Shown here: positions 62,020 through 64,000 of the stretch, one piece after another
Layout: every line of letters starts with the position of its first letter
How positions within the stretch are numbered: position 1 is the first letter of the stretch
Origin: Oasisia sp. SBJ-2009
Taxonomy: Eukaryota; Annelida; Polychaeta; Sabellida; Siboglinidae
Assembly: GCA_964017155.1 (NCBI GenBank)
Contig: OZ024866.1
Location: forward strand, 28,074,605-28,138,604
Direction: 5' to 3'
Length of the DNA stretch: 64,000 nt
The notes under the pieces: model-generated
The model's database searches: none
The model's input: the letters and a program-made list of their open reading frames with translations, nothing else
What the model was told of the DNA's origin: nothing
Translations under genes and position numbers: made by a program

Positions 62020-62113
62020 ATCTGAATGAGGAACTGGTGCAGATGCTGGTTGAGAGAGACGATCTTCACATGGAGCAAGACTCCAAACTGGTGGATATAG
62101 AGGATCTCACAAG
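62020..62113 (+). CDS. SCHIP1: SCHIP1 gene exon J (coiled coil)
   Basis: The acceptor is TTGTTTATTTAG|AT and the donor is CACAAG|GTATGG, enclosing 2 bases + 30 codons + 2 bases. [20 protein letters not shown] followed by [10 protein letters not shown] matches [20 protein letters not shown] and [10 protein letters not shown] of vertebrate SCHIP1. Heptad-spaced leucines and valines continue the coiled coil from exon I. Confidence 0.97.
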
Positions 62114-62601
<488 letters not shown>

Positions 62602-62677
62602 GAGAGCTCAAGAGTTGACGTCAAAAGTGAATACTCACGGCAGCCGCGAGAAAAAGAAGTCGAAACAGAAGAAGTAA
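62602..62677 (+). CDS. SCHIP1: SCHIP1 gene exon K, last coding exon
   Basis: The acceptor is GCGTGCTTCAG|G. One base completes Arg, then 24 codons (RAQELTSKVNTHGSREKKK, then SKQKK) and TAA at 62675-62677. It replaces the vertebrate ending HAESQQKHMAEKMPAK, so the extreme C-terminus is lineage-specific and very basic. The stop falls in the frame dictated by ten upstream splice phases, which independently supports the whole model. GAA|GTAAGC around 62672 looks like a donor, but the in-frame stop overlaps it. Confidence 0.9.
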
Positions 62678-64000
62678 GCAGGGTCCTCTTGGCTCCTGTT
62701 TTTCATGTACATAGACAGATCAGGGTCATGATAGACCGAGGACCCCGACGACAGATGGACCGGTGGACTACCAGGGTTTTGGGTGCACTGACACTGTGTT
62801 ACGATATAACCAAGGTGTCGTTGTGTTTATCACAGGGCATGCCTATTGTCTTCTCAGCAAGGATCCCATGTGACATGATATGGTGCCACTTTATGTCAAG
62901 AGTGTGGTCGTTGATGTCTGCAGCGTCACTAAGTATGGTCGGTCAGGTGGCCGAAATGTCAGTGAGATCATTGTCACCAGTCTGGTCATTGTTATTGTTA
63001 ATGAATGTACTCGCTGAGACAATATGTGTTATCATAGGTGTCCATTGGTATTTGTCGCCAATGTGGTAGTAATTTCTGGTGACAAGTGTTCATGCTGACA
63101 TAACATTTGTCATCATTGGTGTCCATTGGTATTTGTCACCAATGTGGTAGTAATTGCTGGTGACAATTGTTCATGCTGACATAACATTTGTCATCATTGG
63201 TGTCCATTGGTATTTGTCACCACTTTGGTCATTATTGCTGTTGGCAAGTGTTCTCACTGACATAACATGTGTCATTGATATCCAATTGGTATTTATCAGC
63301 AGTGTGGTCATTGATATCAGTGTCAAGTCTATTGACGTCCATATACAAATAGTTTGAGTTGTCAGTGGTCATTGATATCGGTATCACTGTCGATATCCAT
63401 GTGGTCATTTTCAACAGTGATGTCAATGATATCAGCATTATCATTGCTCACATACTGGCCATTTTAATTGCAAACATTGTTGTCATTGATATCAGTCTAT
63501 CATTGATACCGTAGTAGTAATTCTCAACAGTGTCGTCAATGATATTGGTGTTGTCATTGACATCCCAGTGCTAATTGTGTAAAAGTGTCATCCCATATAT
63601 TAATGTTATCACATAACCTTTGTCAAAAGAAGACAAAGCTATGTATCCTCCTATTAGCCCGGCTGTTTCCCCCATTCCTATACTTCCCCTCCTCACATCA
63701 GTATAAGGGCCTGATATATAAGGGCCAGATATTTTCACATAGCGATGCTGCTTTTTGACAGGTCGCTTGCGTGTGAGTGATGACATTTTGCTATGCAGCT
63801 GATGAAGCTTTGGTGATTGGACTTAATGTTGTGCAGCCGTTGAATAGATGAATAATCTGTACCCACCTATTTTTCTATGTCGTGGCGTGCATACGCAGCC
63901 AACACACCTTTGACGACTACGGATTCTCAGAAACGTCAACGACCTGGAAAGCCCAGCTAATGTAGCCCCATCAATTGTCTTGGCGGTAATCATGAATTAT
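62678..64000 (+). other. 3' UTR/downstream DNA with degenerate ~80-bp tandem repeat
   Basis: No AATAAA or ATTAAA signal was seen to the window edge, so the polyadenylation site is not placed. From about 62950 to 63560 a loose tandem repeats GTGTCCATTGGTATTTGTCA and CTGACATAACATTTGTCATC. It decays into GTCATTGATATCAGT-type repeats. 63600-64000 shows nothing recognised. Confidence 0.5.

Noticed and set aside
62678..64000. Polyadenylation signal for the SCHIP1 gene
   Set aside because: I looked for AATAAA and ATTAAA and found neither before the window edge, so no terminator is annotated.

Overview
This is a window of animal (metazoan) nuclear DNA: small exons with GT-AG splice sites in long AT-rich introns, non-LTR retrotransposons, tRNA-derived SINEs, MITE-like DNA transposon fragments and very large microsatellite and minisatellite arrays. 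The proteins and repeats fit a non-vertebrate bilaterian, probably a marine invertebrate. I cannot name the species or phylum from the sequence alone.

One gene dominates. Eleven + strand exons between 12927 and 62677 join in a fully consistent reading phase (737 visible codons plus stop). They encode an orthologue of schwannomin-interacting protein 1 in its long IQCJ-SCHIP1 form. N-terminal exons carry two IQ (calmodulin-binding) motifs. A 1,027-bp exon carries an acidic/low-complexity middle plus an invertebrate-type conserved block. The last six exons carry the SCHIP1 hallmark region: the [10 protein letters not shown] block, the TRQARLQAEA helix, the EKQLRKKSP segment and the C-terminal coiled coil with DLHTQIE and LVDIEDLTR. 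The true first exon(s) lie upstream of 12927 and were not identified. A second, divergent gene is represented only by a probable first coding exon on the minus strand (5931-6117) ending where an AGC-kinase glycine loop would begin. A GC/CpG-rich block at about 5740-6560 is its likely promoter and may be bidirectional.

Layout: 1-5740 is intergenic or intronic to the left-hand gene, with a LINE remnant, two hAT-like MITEs and a perfect 1,060-bp (ATGT)n array. 5740-6560 is promoter-like. 6561-12926 is probable upstream sequence of the SCHIP1 gene with (GCACAC)n and compound microsatellites. 12927-62677 is the SCHIP1 gene. Its introns hold a decayed CR1/Jockey-group LINE (about 18930-22460, minus), an L2/Rex1-like LINE (about 42800-44880, plus), four tRNA-SINE copies plus one head-only fragment, five of the seven MITE copies, and minisatellites of 32, 22, 52, about 85, 20, 21 and 31 bp. 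62678-64000 is 3' UTR or downstream DNA with a degenerate tandem repeat.

The more unusual signals are: an ancestral-looking single-gene IQCJ-SCHIP1 architecture with an extra IQ exon; a possible internal promoter and alternative 5' exon before 49737; inverted repeat copies flanking the largest exon; minisatellites ending 20-45 bp before two splice acceptors; two unrelated minisatellites carrying many TGACTCA (AP-1-type) motifs; and hAT-like MITE families with recognisable termini. No convincing wholly new biological system was found.
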